NCBI GenBank assembly: GCA_029287915.1
Contig: JARFQE010000059.1
Location: 1 to 45,060, forward strand
DNA: 45,060 nucleotides
Reading direction: 5' to 3'
DNA from: Arenicellales bacterium
Lineage (GTDB): Bacteria > Pseudomonadota > Gammaproteobacteria > BMS3Bbin11
Numbering within the stretch: the first letter of the stretch is position 1; each line of letters begins with the position of its first letter. The notes under the pieces are model-generated. The model was given only the letters and a program-made list of their open reading frames with translations, searched no databases and was not told the DNA's origin. This document shows positions 1 through 8,727 of the stretch, piece by piece. The position numbers and the translations under genes were made by a program.

Positions 1-51
1 GCTTCCGATATCACATGTTTCGATGAGGTCATGCTACACATTCCCTGCACT

Positions 52-60
52 TGATATAAT
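52..60 (+). promoter_or_regulatory. Extended -10 promoter of trmB
   Basis: TGATATAAT at 52-60 is a perfect extended -10 element (TGN plus TATAAT). A second TATAAT lies at 71-76. No good -35 is visible, which is usual for extended -10 promoters. Transcription would begin near 67, leaving about 26 nt before the preferred GTG start of trmB. The call rests on consensus match only. Confidence 0.5.
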
Positions 61-92
61 GTCTATTCGATATAATCGATAAGGTGATTTCT

Positions 93-803
93 GTGACGGA
101 CAAGGAACAAAAAAATAATAAAAAATGGCAACGACAGATACGTAGCTATGTACGGCGGGAAGGGCGTTTTACGCCTGCGCAGCGTTCAGCGTTTGCATCA
201 TTATGGCCAGTTTATGGTATCGATGCAGGCTCTGAGCAATTGGAGTTTTCTACAATATTCGGTCGTAAGTCAGATGTGTTTGTTGAACTAGGTTTTGGCG
301 ATGGCAGGGTACTTAAGATGCTTGCAGCACTACACCCGGAGAATGATTATATAGGCATTGAAGTACACCGTCCGGGTATCGGGCGCCTGATGAGGGAGCT
401 GCATGAAGAAGGGCTGAATAATGTTCGAGTTGTGTGCGGAGATGGTACGGCTATCCTTAAGAATAATATTCCATTGGACAGCCTCGCTGGGATCTCGATA
501 TTTTTTCCGGATCCATGGCATAAGAAAAAACATCATAAGCGACGTTTAATACAGCCGGGTTTTGTCCGTATGGCAGCATCACGATTAAGGCAAGGTGGTA
601 TTCTTCATTTGGCTACCGACTGGGAAGACTATGCACAACAGATGCTGGTAGTCCTGTCAGCTGAACCTCAGCTACAGAATATACATATCGAGAATAGTTT
701 TGTTGAGCGTCCTGATAGTCGGCCGTTGACCAAGTACGAAGAAAGAGGCCTAAAGCTGGGACATGGTGTCTGGGACCTTGTTTTTCGACGTGTAGCAGAC
801 TGA
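93..803 (+). CDS. trmB: tRNA (guanine-N7-)-methyltransferase TrmB
   Basis: Transfers a methyl group from SAM to N7 of G46 in tRNA variable loops in the cytoplasm. The SAM-binding motif VELGFGDGR lies near residue 65, the family motif FPDPWHKKKHHKRR near residue 140, and the C-terminal TKYEERG substrate motif near residue 215. Length (236 aa) is normal. The frame is open to a GTG at 84, but AAGG at 81-84 is well spaced only for the GTG at 93, so I chose 93. The gene ends 14 bases before the stop of the convergent rpiA, with no terminator hairpin between them. Identity is secure; only the start is uncertain. Confidence 0.95.
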   Translation: MTDKEQKNNKKWQRQIRSYVRREGRFTPAQRSAFASLWPVYGIDAGSEQLEFSTIFGRKSDVFVELGFGDGRVLKMLAALHPENDYIGIEVHRPGIGRLMRELHEEGLNNVRVVCGDGTAILKNNIPLDSLAGISIFFPDPWHKKKHHKRRLIQPGFVRMAASRLRQGGILHLATDWEDYAQQMLVVLSAEPQLQNIHIENSFVERPDSRPLTKYEERGLKLGHGVWDLVFRRVAD

Positions 804-817
804 TGGGCGAAGTTTTT

Positions 818-1477
818 TCAGGCTTCAAGCACTTCAACGCCATTACTCGTGGCCATCAGGAATACATCAGCTCCTCGCCTGGCGAAAAGGCCATTCGTCA
901 CAACACCAGCAATGTGGTCCAGTTTGCTTTCGAGGTCTACCGGGTCAACGATGCTCATATTCTGTACATCAAGGATGACATTGCCGTTATCTGTTTTAAA
1001 TCCATCACGTAACACCGGTTGCCCACCGAGCTTGACGATCTCACGTGCCACATAGCTACGTGCCATTGGAATGACTTCGACTGGCAGGGGGAAATCTCCC
1101 AGCACGTCAACGAGTTTTGAGTCATCGGCAATACAGACAAATTTTTCGCTGGCAGCGGCAACAATTTTTTCTCTGGTCAGGGCTCCACCCCCGCCCTTTA
1201 TTAAATGCAGGTAACGGGTGCTTTCATCAGCGCCATCGACGTACAGTTGTAAATCACCGGTGCTGTTAAGGTCGAGAACAGTAATGCCGTGGCCGCGCAA
1301 CCTGTCTGCTGAAGCCTCAGAGCTGGCTACAGTGCCGTCAAGTTTCCCTTTTATTCGAGCCAGACCATCTATGAAGTGGTTAGCAGTAGAGCCTGTGCCT
1401 ACACCCACGATCATTCCTGATTCAACATAATCCAGTGCCGCTTCTGCAGCAGCTTTCTTCAATTCGTCCTGAGTCAT
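818..1477 (-). CDS. rpiA: Ribose-5-phosphate isomerase A
   Basis: Interconverts ribose-5-phosphate and ribulose-5-phosphate in the non-oxidative pentose phosphate pathway. The 219-residue length matches the enterobacterial enzyme. Visible family motifs are [12 protein letters not shown] near residue 25, VDGADE near residue 80 and the lysine-containing [11 protein letters not shown] near residue 95, which carry phosphate-binding and catalytic residues in RpiA. It is transcribed divergently from ilvA, with about 120 bases between them, and converges on trmB. No regulatory sequence is obvious. Identity is secure. Confidence 0.96.
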   Translation of the reverse strand: MTQDELKKAAAEAALDYVESGMIVGVGTGSTANHFIDGLARIKGKLDGTVASSEASADRLRGHGITVLDLNSTGDLQLYVDGADESTRYLHLIKGGGGALTREKIVAAASEKFVCIADDSKLVDVLGDFPLPVEVIPMARSYVAREIVKLGGQPVLRDGFKTDNGNVILDVQNMSIVDPVDLESKLDHIAGVVTNGLFARRGADVFLMATSNGVEVLEA

Positions 1478-1598
1478 TCAGGTTCTCCTGATTTCTGATA
1501 CTATCTATGTTCTACTTCATTAAGATTCATTGGGACAAGGATAACCCGTCAAAGGCGAACGGAAAAGTAAAATCATGAAATGCGGCGAAAAGAAAAGA

Positions 1599-3116
1599 AT
1601 GAGTGTGCCAGAAAAGTATTTGCGCAAAATATTGACAGCGCAGATTTATGATGTGGCAATGGAAACACCGCTGGTCGAGGCTGAGTCTCTAAGTGCACGC
1701 CTGCATAACCGTATTCTTCTTAAGCGCGAAGATCTGCAGTCAGTCTTTTCATTTAAATTGCGCGGCGCCTATAACAAGATGGCCAACCTGTCAGCGGATA
1801 CTCTTAAAAAAGGCGTAGTTGCCGCGTCAGCGGGTAACCATGCGCAGGGTGTCGCGCTGGCAGCACGTAAACTGGGCATCAAGGCAACAATTTTCATGCC
1901 CGAGACGACACCGGGCATCAAGGTGGATGCGGTTCGCGGGTATGGAGCAACGGCCAGACTAATTGGCGATAGCTATGACGATGCTTACCAGGCGGCCGCT
2001 ACGTATTGCAACAAGCAGGGTGCAGTCTTCATCCACCCTTACGATGACCCTGATATCATCGCAGGCCAGGGCACCATAGGGTTCGAAATTCTCAAGCAGC
2101 ATAAATCACTCCCTGACATGATATTTGTTCCAGTTGGTGGTGGCGGTCTGATTGCCGGCATTGCTGTCTACGTCAAGATGTTATGTCCCAACATAAAGGT
2201 CATTGGCGTGGAGCCGGATGATGCCGATGCAATGAAGCAGTCGCTTGAGGCCGGGCGACGTGTGCGACTAAAAGAAGTGGGTCTTTTTGCTGACGGGGTC
2301 GCCGTTAAACAGGTCGGCAAGGAAACTTTCAAGCTGACGCGCCAGTTTGTCGATGAAGTTATCACTGTCAGCACGGATCAGATATGCGCCGCGATCAAGG
2401 ATATTTTTGAAGATACCCGCTCAATATCTGAGCCGGCGGGTGCACTGGCGGTTGCCGGCATCAAAAAATATGTTGCTGAGAACAATATCAGCGGACTTGA
2501 TCTGGTCGCTGTTGCATCGGGTGCCAATATGAACTTTGATCGCCTGCGGCATGTTGCCGAGCGTGCAGAAATTGGTGAGCGCAGGGAAGGTATCATTGCC
2601 GTGACTATTCCGGAGGAACCCGGTAGTTTTCGAAAATTTTGCGCGATTCTTGGTAAGCGCGGAATCACGGAATTTAATTATCGATATAACACTGCTGATA
2701 AGGCCCACGTATTTGTTGGCCTGCAGGTGCACGATCCGCAAGGACTGAGTGAGCTGCTGAAAAAGCTGCATGACAGGGGTTACCCGGCCATAGATATGAC
2801 TGACAATGAAATGGCCAAGGTACATATGCGTCATCTTGTCGGTGGCCATGCGGTCAAAGCAGACAATGAGCGGGTGTTCCGCTTCAGGTTTCCGGAACGC
2901 CCCGGTGCTCTGCTAGATTTTCTCGGCAAAATGGGCAGAAACTGGAACATCAGCTTGTTTCATTATCGTAATCATGGTGCAGATTATGGACGTGTACTGG
3001 TTGGCATGCAGGTGCCGCCTGCAGAAAAAACGGCCTTTCAGGATTTTCTGAAGGAGCTTGGCTATACATTTGTTGAAGAAACCGACAACCCCGCCTATAA
3101 ACTGTTTCTTGAATGA
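1599..3116 (+). CDS. ilvA: Threonine ammonia-lyase, biosynthetic (threonine deaminase)
   Basis: PLP enzyme converting threonine to 2-oxobutyrate and ammonia, the first step of isoleucine synthesis. The PLP lysine sits in SFKLRGAYNKM; the glycine-rich phosphate loop VGGGGLIAG follows in the middle of the catalytic domain. The last third holds two ACT-like regulatory domains (segments starting EGIIAVTIPEEPGSF and NERVFRFRFPERPGAL), the arrangement of the isoleucine-inhibited biosynthetic form rather than the short catabolic TdcB. I chose the ATG at 1599 because homologues begin just before the YLRKILTAQIYDV segment; an in-frame ATG at 1575 would add eight residues. Neither start has a strong Shine-Dalgarno sequence. 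A TrpB2-like gene follows 43 bases later, probably in the same transcript. Confidence 0.95.
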   Translation: MSVPEKYLRKILTAQIYDVAMETPLVEAESLSARLHNRILLKREDLQSVFSFKLRGAYNKMANLSADTLKKGVVAASAGNHAQGVALAARKLGIKATIFMPETTPGIKVDAVRGYGATARLIGDSYDDAYQAAATYCNKQGAVFIHPYDDPDIIAGQGTIGFEILKQHKSLPDMIFVPVGGGGLIAGIAVYVKMLCPNIKVIGVEPDDADAMKQSLEAGRRVRLKEVGLFADGVAVKQVGKETFKLTRQFVDEVITVSTDQICAAIKDIFEDTRSISEPAGALAVAGIKKYVAENNISGLDLVAVASGANMNFDRLRHVAERAEIGERREGIIAVTIPEEPGSFRKFCAILGKRGITEFNYRYNTADKAHVFVGLQVHDPQGLSELLKKLHDRGYPAIDMTDNEMAKVHMRHLVGGHAVKADNERVFRFRFPERPGALLDFLGKMGRNWNISLFHYRNHGADYGRVLVGMQVPPAEKTAFQDFLKELGYTFVEETDNPAYKLFLE

Positions 3117-3159
3117 AAAAATCAATAACAGTTAGCATGAGATAGAAAGGAGAGAGGAG

Positions 3160-4518
3160 ATGACGCAGACAAAAATACTGCTTGATGAAACAGAAATACC
3201 CAAACAATGGTATAACATCGTCGCTGATTTCGAGAACCCTCCTGCACCACCGTTAGGGCCGGATTGTAAGCCGATTAGTCCCGACGCGCTGGCAGCGATC
3301 TTTCCCATGGCTCTCATTGAACAGGAAGTGTCTTCACAGCGCTGGATAGATATCCCGGACGAGGTGCGTGACATTTATTCTATGTGGCGGCCATCGCCGC
3401 TGGTGCGGGCACATCGCCTGGAAAAGGCACTGGGGACGCCGGCAAAGATCTACTACAAGTATGAAGGAGTCAGTCCGGCTGGCTCACATAAACCTAATAC
3501 TGCACTGGCTCAGGCATATTATAACCGCGAAGCCGGCATCAAACGGTTGACCACTGAAACTGGCGCCGGGCAGTGGGGCTCTTCACTGGCGCTGGTTGGC
3601 CAGATGTTTGGCATTGAAGTGCGTGTTTACATGGTCAAGGTGAGTTACGGACAAAAACCCTTCCGGCGTTCGATGATGCAGACCTGGGGAGCAGAAGTGT
3701 TTGCCAGTCCCACTGACATGACTGAAGCCGGGCGCAAGATTCTTGCGGAGGATCCCGACTCTCCCGGTTCCCTGGGCATCGCCATTTCAGAAGCGATAGA
3801 AGAAGCCGCATCGCGTGACGACACCAACTACTCTTTGGGCTCCGTGCTCAATCATGTCCTGCTGCATCAGACCGTGATCGGCCTGGAGGCGAAAAAACAG
3901 TTTGCCAAGGTTGGGGATTATCCTGATATGATTTTTGCACCCTGTGGCGGCGGTTCAAACTTTGGCGGTGTCGCTTTCCCGTTTTTTGCTGACCGGGCAG
4001 CGGGTAAGGATGTGCGCCTTGTTGCGGTGGAGCCGGCATCCTGCCCGACACTGACGCGGGGGCATTATGCCTATGACTTTGGCGACACAATCGGTATGAC
4101 ACCATTGATGCTGCAATATACCCTCGGTCATGATTTTGTTCCGCCGAGCATTCATGCCGGTGGCCTGCGCTATCATGGAGATTCATGCCTGGTCTCACAG
4201 CTCTACCATGAAGGCCAGATAGAGGCGGTAGCGGTGCCGCAGATTGCTACCTTTGAAGCAGGGGTCACCTTTGCCCGCTCCGAAGGTATCATTCCAGCGC
4301 CGGAATCGAACCATGCCGTTCGCGCGGTGATTGATGAAGCGTTGCGCTGTAAGGAAAGTGCAGAAGAGAAGACGCTGTTTTTTAATCTTTCAGGGCATGG
4401 GCATTTCGATATGGCTTCCTATGACAAATATTTTGCCGGGGAGCTGGTGGACTATGAATACCCTGAGGCAGAAATAGAGCGGGCCCTGCATAATTTACCG
4501 CAAGTTGCAGCAGGTTAA
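3160..4518 (+). CDS. TrpB2-type tryptophan synthase beta chain-like PLP enzyme
   Basis: PLP-dependent fold-type II enzyme of 452 aa. The Schiff-base lysine is in [11 protein letters not shown] and the phosphate-binding loop is CGGGSNFGG. Length and motifs fit the TrpB2 group, which is longer than TrpB1 and normally lacks a TrpA partner; no trpA is present here. TrpB2 proteins are known to make tryptophan from indole and serine, possibly salvaging free indole. The Shine-Dalgarno sequence is strong (AGGAGAGAGGAG directly before the ATG). The gene follows ilvA closely on the same strand, so co-expression with another beta-replacement/elimination PLP enzyme is likely. The exact in vivo substrate cannot be read from sequence. 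Confidence 0.88.
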   Translation: MTQTKILLDETEIPKQWYNIVADFENPPAPPLGPDCKPISPDALAAIFPMALIEQEVSSQRWIDIPDEVRDIYSMWRPSPLVRAHRLEKALGTPAKIYYKYEGVSPAGSHKPNTALAQAYYNREAGIKRLTTETGAGQWGSSLALVGQMFGIEVRVYMVKVSYGQKPFRRSMMQTWGAEVFASPTDMTEAGRKILAEDPDSPGSLGIAISEAIEEAASRDDTNYSLGSVLNHVLLHQTVIGLEAKKQFAKVGDYPDMIFAPCGGGSNFGGVAFPFFADRAAGKDVRLVAVEPASCPTLTRGHYAYDFGDTIGMTPLMLQYTLGHDFVPPSIHAGGLRYHGDSCLVSQLYHEGQIEAVAVPQIATFEAGVTFARSEGIIPAPESNHAVRAVIDEALRCKESAEEKTLFFNLSGHGHFDMASYDKYFAGELVDYEYPEAEIERALHNLPQVAAG

Positions 4519-4525
4519 AAAATCT

Positions 4526-4567
4526 GTGTTGCGTTCTACGTATTAGGTTTTACGTAAAATGTAACAG
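4526..4567. repeat. Heptanucleotide repeat array A
   Basis: Six contiguous 7-base units read GTGTTGC, GTTCTAC, GTATTAG, GTTTTAC, GTAAAAT, GTAACAG. The array fills the gap between the convergent trpB2 and FKBP genes. The central GTTTTAC/GTAAAAT pair is nearly self-complementary, so the element could also form a short AT-rich hairpin. Bases 4537-4560 are identical, in inverted orientation, to 34904-34927 in array B. Confidence 0.75.
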
Positions 4568-4577
4568 TTAATACTGC

Positions 4578-4922
4578 TCAGTTTATTTCCAGCAACTCAA
4601 CCTCGAACACAAGGGTCGCATTTGGTGGTATAACACCGCCAGCACCCTGTGATCCGTAACCGAGCTGGGGTGGGATCGTCAGTTTGCGTGTGCCGCCGAT
4701 TTTCATGCCTGCTACGCCTTCATCCCAGCCACGAATTACATTTCCGGCACCGAGCTTGAAACGAAAGGGGTCATTCCGGTCCTTGCTGGAATCGAATTTA
4801 TTGCCGTTTGTCAGCCAGCCGGTGTAATGCACGGTGACCAGCTGACCTGCTTCAGCAGATTTGCCGTTACCCTCTGTGATATCTTCGTATTTCAGACCGG
4901 AGTCGGTTATTTTTTCTGACAT
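4578..4922 (-). CDS. FKBP-type peptidyl-prolyl cis-trans isomerase
   Basis: A single FKBP domain of 114 aa with no signal peptide, so cytoplasmic. Characteristic segments are VTVHYTGWL near residue 30, FDSSKDR near residue 43, [12 protein letters not shown] near residue 62 and IPPQLGYG near residue 82, which form the proline-binding pocket. These enzymes speed cis-trans isomerisation of prolyl bonds and often act as folding helpers. The gene is divergent from rep and convergent with trpB2. An AAGGT about 10 bases upstream of the ATG could serve as ribosome binding site. The family is certain; the specific client is unknown. Confidence 0.93.
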   Translation of the reverse strand: MSEKITDSGLKYEDITEGNGKSAEAGQLVTVHYTGWLTNGNKFDSSKDRNDPFRFKLGAGNVIRGWDEGVAGMKIGGTRKLTIPPQLGYGSQGAGGVIPPNATLVFEVELLEIN

Positions 4923-5050
4923 GTGCGGTTTACCTTTTTGTTAGAAATAAAAAATGTGAGAATACCATATCCCGAAAGTAAGACTGTTACTGGTCGTCTG
5001 TAGTCATACAATCTGCTTCTTACTGAAACCACTTTTGTAGCTGGATAATA

Positions 5051-7063
5051 GTGTTATCAAAACTGAACCCACAGCAGCGTGAAGCCGTTCGTCATGTCAC
5101 CAGTCCATTACTGGTGCTGGCGGGTGCCGGTAGTGGCAAAACAGGCGTTATCACCAGCAAGATCGCCTGGCTGATCCGTGAACGACGGATGCAGCCACGA
5201 AAGATTACCGCTGTCACCTTTACGAACAAGGCCGCAAAAGAAATGCGGTCACGAGTCAAGGGCCTGCTTTCTGGTGTCAGTCCACGTGGACTGACAATTT
5301 CCACTTTCCACACCCTTGGTCTTAATATTCTGCGCAAGGAATTTGCCGCGCTGGATTACAAAGCTGGTTTTTCTATCATAGATCAAAGCGATGCACTGGT
5401 CATAGTTCGAGAACTGATGCGCGCTGAACTGACATCAGACAACAAATTTCCCGAACATGTACTCGGCAGGATCTCCAGCTGGAAGAATGATTTTTTATTA
5501 CCACATCAGGTCGATAGCGCCATGGCAGAGGCAGACCCTGTCAGTCAGGCCGCTGCCCGTATCTACCCGGCCTATGAACGCCAGTTGCACGCATGTAATG
5601 CGCTTGATCTTGATGACCTTATCAGTAAGCCCGCGGTATTGTTGAAAAACAATCCGATGATTCTCGATCGTTGGCGTGAACAGATAAATTATCTGCTGGT
5701 TGATGAATATCAGGATACCAATACCGCTCAGTATGAACTGGTAAAATTGCTGGTGGGTGCACGAGGCAATCTGACAGTTGTGGGTGATGACGACCAATCT
5801 ATTTATGCCTGGAGAGGTGCAGAGGCAGAAAACCTTTTCCAGTTGTCTCAGGACTTTCACGACCTGAAGGTGATCAAGCTGGAACAGAATTACCGTTCTG
5901 TGGGGCGAATTCTCAAGGCGGCCAACCACGTCATAGACAATAACCCTCATACCTTTAAAAAGGCACTCTGGAGTGAATTGGGCTATGGTGATTCCATCCA
6001 GATACTGGAGGCAAAAAATGAGCAGCATGAAGCCGAGAAAGTAGTGGCTTCGATGATGCAGCATCGTTTTCAGAAAGGCCTGACGTATGACAATTACGCC
6101 ATCCTGTATCGCGGCAACTACCAGGCGAAGGTGTTTGAGAAAGTACTGCGCGATCAGCGCATTCCCTATTTTATCAGTGGAGGAATGTCTTTTTTTGATC
6201 GAACAGAGGTCAAGGATGTAATGGCCTATCTACGTCTGGTCGCCAACCATGATGACGACAGCGCATTCCTGCGCGTTGTTAATACACCACGCCGCGGAAT
6301 TGGACCGGGTACCCTGGAGAAGCTGGGCAAATATGCCACTGAGAAACAAATTAGCCTGTTTGCCGCAACCTCGCACCTGGCTCTTGACAGCCGTATTGCC
6401 GCGGCTCAGCTTGCATCATTAAGGCAATTCTGTCACTGGATAGTGTCGACGGCAGATGGTATCACCTCTGCAGATATGAAACTGTCAATCCAGCAGTTGC
6501 TTGATCAGGTCTCTTATCCCGAGTGGATACGCAGCAATAGTGAGGATGAAGCACAGGCCGAGCAGCGTCTGCAGAATATCAGGGAATTACTTGACTGGCT
6601 GACGGTTGATGATGAAGAAACTGAGGAGAAAACGCTATCCGACTGTGTTGCTAACCTGGTGCTACGAGGCATACTCGATCGGAATAACGAACAACAGGAA
6701 GGTGATGAGGTCTCACTAATGACGATCCATGCGGCGAAGGGGCTTGAGTTTCCTCATGTCTATATCGTTGGTATGGAGGAGGGTTTGTTGCCACATCGAA
6801 GCAGTATCGATGAAGATAATATAGAGGAAGAGCGTCGTTTGTTCTATGTCGCTATGACGCGCGCCCAGCATGGGCTGACATTGAGCCTTGCCCGTGCGAG
6901 ACAGCGTTATGGGGAAAGCATTGATTGTGATCCCAGTCGATTTCTCGAGGAATTACCTGTCGATGATCTAGACTGGCAGGCGCTGGGTAGAAAGCTCACT
7001 AGTGAAGAGAAAATGTCACAGGGCAATGCCGCACTGGACCAGATTCGCGCAATACTTGGTTAG
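5051..7063 (+). CDS. rep: ATP-dependent DNA helicase Rep (UvrD/Rep family, SF1A)
   Basis: 3'-5' DNA helicase that helps replication forks pass protein obstacles. Walker A GAGSGKT is at about residues 25-31, the Walker B segment DEYQDTN at 218-224, followed by GDDDQSIYAWRGA (motif III region) and the late motifs LMTIHAAKGLEF and FYVAMTRAQ. The 670 aa length fits Rep rather than the longer UvrD. The start is GTG at 5051, giving MLSKLNPQQREAV, the expected Rep N-terminus; the ribosome binding site is weak. The stop codon overlaps a heptamer-like sequence, and the convergent HtrA gene lies 160 bases downstream. Confidence 0.92.
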   Translation: MLSKLNPQQREAVRHVTSPLLVLAGAGSGKTGVITSKIAWLIRERRMQPRKITAVTFTNKAAKEMRSRVKGLLSGVSPRGLTISTFHTLGLNILRKEFAALDYKAGFSIIDQSDALVIVRELMRAELTSDNKFPEHVLGRISSWKNDFLLPHQVDSAMAEADPVSQAAARIYPAYERQLHACNALDLDDLISKPAVLLKNNPMILDRWREQINYLLVDEYQDTNTAQYELVKLLVGARGNLTVVGDDDQSIYAWRGAEAENLFQLSQDFHDLKVIKLEQNYRSVGRILKAANHVIDNNPHTFKKALWSELGYGDSIQILEAKNEQHEAEKVVASMMQHRFQKGLTYDNYAILYRGNYQAKVFEKVLRDQRIPYFISGGMSFFDRTEVKDVMAYLRLVANHDDDSAFLRVVNTPRRGIGPGTLEKLGKYATEKQISLFAATSHLALDSRIAAAQLASLRQFCHWIVSTADGITSADMKLSIQQLLDQVSYPEWIRSNSEDEAQAEQRLQNIRELLDWLTVDDEETEEKTLSDCVANLVLRGILDRNNEQQEGDEVSLMTIHAAKGLEFPHVYIVGMEEGLLPHRSSIDEDNIEEERRLFYVAMTRAQHGLTLSLARARQRYGESIDCDPSRFLEELPVDDLDWQALGRKLTSEEKMSQGNAALDQIRAILG

Positions 7064-7213
7064 TTTCAAGTTTAAGGCCAGGGTCATGATCCTTCACCAC
7101 CAGTCCACAATGGACGCAGAGGGATTCCTGATGTTTTCTATGCCTCAAAACCGGTTACATGGCCCCAGCTTTGTGTGTTTTGATTTTATTTTTGAGACTT
7201 GAAACTTCAGACT
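7063..7213. repeat. Spacer bounded by inverted GTTTCAA heptamers (locus E)
   Basis: The plus strand begins with GTTTCAA GTTTAAG at 7063-7076, overlapping the rep stop. The minus strand of the far end (about 7192-7213) reads GTCTGAA GTTTCAA GTCTCAA. The two ends are therefore near-complementary and bracket a 150-base non-coding spacer between convergent rep and the HtrA gene. Inside, GTCCA-CAA-TGGAC is a small hairpin. No gene or strong terminator is visible here. Confidence 0.45.
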
Positions 7214-7222
7214 GTCTTTTTA

Positions 7223-8386
7223 CTACTTTATCTCACTAATAGCCTTGGCAGGTCGGGCGATTGTTGTGGCGGTAACAGAGTATTGCCTGCCATCTCTTTT
7301 GATCAGCAGGGACACCTTCTCTCCTGGCTCCTTACCAGTGATTACAGCGAGCGCATCATGACTATTTACAACCTTGTTATTGTCAATCCCGATAATTACA
7401 TCACCCGGCTCCAGGCCTACTTTATGGGCTGGGCTATTGCGGACAATGGCAGTAATGATGATGCCTTCAGTTGTTTCAAGCTGCAGAGATTCTGCCAGTT
7501 TTGGCGTTAATGCATGACCCTCAAAGCCTAGCCATCCTCGAACTGCGTGACCGTGCTTGATCAGTTGGCCCATAATGTCTTTGGCCATATTGCTGGGAAT
7601 AGCGAAACCAATCCCCTGCGAGCCACCGCTGCGAGAGAAAATAGCGGTATTGATCCCTATTAGTCTTCCGTAAGCATCGACCAGTGCACCACCGGAATTA
7701 CCGGGGTTGATGGCTGCATCAGTCTGGATGAAGTTTTCGAAGGTGTTGATGCCGAGTTGAGACCGACCAGTGGCGCTAACTATGCCCATGGTAACTGTCT
7801 GGCCAACACCAAAAGGGTTGCCAATGGCCAGTACCACATCTCCGATTTCCAATTGTTCAGAATCACCGATAGAAACGGCAGGAAGCTGTTCGAGATCAAT
7901 CTTTAATAAGGCGATATCCGTTTCCGGGTCTGTACCAATGACTTTAGCGGTGCTGGTACGACCATCTTTTAGTGAAACCTGAATCGCATCGGCACCCTGT
8001 ATGACATGGTTGTTTGTCAATACATAACCTTGCGGGTTGATTATGACGCCTGAGCCAAGACTGTTTTCTACTCGTTTTCGTACTACGGAGCCATCGACCA
8101 GTACATTGCCAAACAATTGTTTGAAAACCGGGTCACTGAAAAAAGGGTGGCCACGAACGGTAATGACTTTTTCTGTATTGATGTTTACTACTGCCGGAGC
8201 AGCTGCCTTGACCGCTGCTGAGTAAGACACTGGCCCCGATAGAGTCGTGGGCGTCGCATCTGCACTTTTTAGAAAAAACTCATTGCCAGGCTCCTCGGTG
8301 GTTTCTACGCTGGAGTTTGTGACTAGATAAATAAATAAAATAGTCGCAAACAGGCCGACAGCCATAGCTTTCATGAATGGTTGCAT
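7223..8386 (-). CDS. Membrane-anchored HtrA/DegS-like serine protease with one PDZ domain
   Basis: Periplasmic trypsin-like protease of the HtrA family. From the chosen start (387 aa) residues 5-24 form an N-terminal membrane anchor. The catalytic triad is His127 (TNNHVI), Asp157 (ETDIALL) and Ser231 (NPGNSGGAL). One PDZ domain occupies about residues 285-375; a single PDZ plus an N-terminal anchor is the DegS/AlgW layout, where the PDZ senses misfolded outer-membrane proteins and triggers RseA cleavage. No rse genes are nearby, so a DegQ-like role is possible. The frame opens at a TTG at 8446, but GGGA lies 7 bases before the ATG at 8386, which also gives a normal signal anchor. Confidence 0.88.
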   Translation of the reverse strand: MQPFMKAMAVGLFATILFIYLVTNSSVETTEEPGNEFFLKSADATPTTLSGPVSYSAAVKAAAPAVVNINTEKVITVRGHPFFSDPVFKQLFGNVLVDGSVVRKRVENSLGSGVIINPQGYVLTNNHVIQGADAIQVSLKDGRTSTAKVIGTDPETDIALLKIDLEQLPAVSIGDSEQLEIGDVVLAIGNPFGVGQTVTMGIVSATGRSQLGINTFENFIQTDAAINPGNSGGALVDAYGRLIGINTAIFSRSGGSQGIGFAIPSNMAKDIMGQLIKHGHAVRGWLGFEGHALTPKLAESLQLETTEGIIITAIVRNSPAHKVGLEPGDVIIGIDNNKVVNSHDALAVITGKEPGEKVSLLIKRDGRQYSVTATTIARPAKAISEIK

Positions 8387-8587
8387 AGTCATTTCCCGAT
8401 AGTACTGAATAAGTAAAATACTTTCTATATTTAGGGTCTCAGTCAAGGAAACCCAATCTATTTAGCAACGTTTTTTACTTTGCTACATAGCATGTTGCAT
8501 CTTGATAAATGAAGATCCTGTGATAGAATATCAGCGCTTACTAATATGTATATAATATTTTTTTACTCACAAAGTAAATGCGGTTTT

Positions 8588-8596
8588 TGATATAAT
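8588..8596 (+). promoter_or_regulatory. Extended -10 promoter upstream of petABC
   Basis: TGATATAAT at 8588-8596 matches the extended -10 consensus exactly, the same nonamer as upstream of trmB. Transcription would start near 8603, about 125 bases before petA and just ahead of a terminator-like hairpin. Confidence 0.55.
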
Positions 8597-8627
8597 CCGC
8601 GGGCTTTAGAAATTTGGTATCCGGAAT

Positions 8628-8652
8628 AATGACCATGTCAGGTCATTTTTTT
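8628..8652 (+). terminator. Terminator-like hairpin in the petABC leader
   Basis: AATGACC (8628-8634) and GGTCATT (8641-8647) form a perfect 7-bp stem with a 6-base loop, followed by an uninterrupted run of T to 8652. It sits between the presumed promoter and petA, so it would act as an attenuator or end a very short RNA. No leader peptide ORF is evident. Confidence 0.6.
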
Positions 8653-8658
8653 ATGCCA

Positions 8659-8677
8659 AAAGTTGATGGCCAACTTT
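8659..8677 (+). promoter_or_regulatory. Second leader hairpin before petA
   Basis: AAAGTTG (8659-8665), loop ATGGC, CAACTTT (8671-8677) is a perfect 7-bp inverted repeat seven bases after the T-run of the preceding hairpin and about 50 bases before the petA start. It lacks a T-tract. It could stabilise a processed mRNA end or bind a regulator; the sequence alone does not decide. Confidence 0.4.
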
Positions 8678-8727
8678 CAGGGGTGTCCAGTTTGTCCTGC
8701 ACAGCAGGCTCGTTTTGAGGTAAATCC

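Larger units (their letters stand above)
8387..8727. other. Intergenic region between the HtrA gene and petA
   Basis: This 341-base divergent spacer contains no plausible gene. It holds the promoter, terminator-like hairpin and second hairpin of the petABC leader, listed separately. The part nearest the HtrA gene is AT-rich and contains a minus-strand TTGACT, but no convincing -10 box at the right distance. A second AT-rich TATAAT-like string lies near 8551. Confidence 0.5.
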
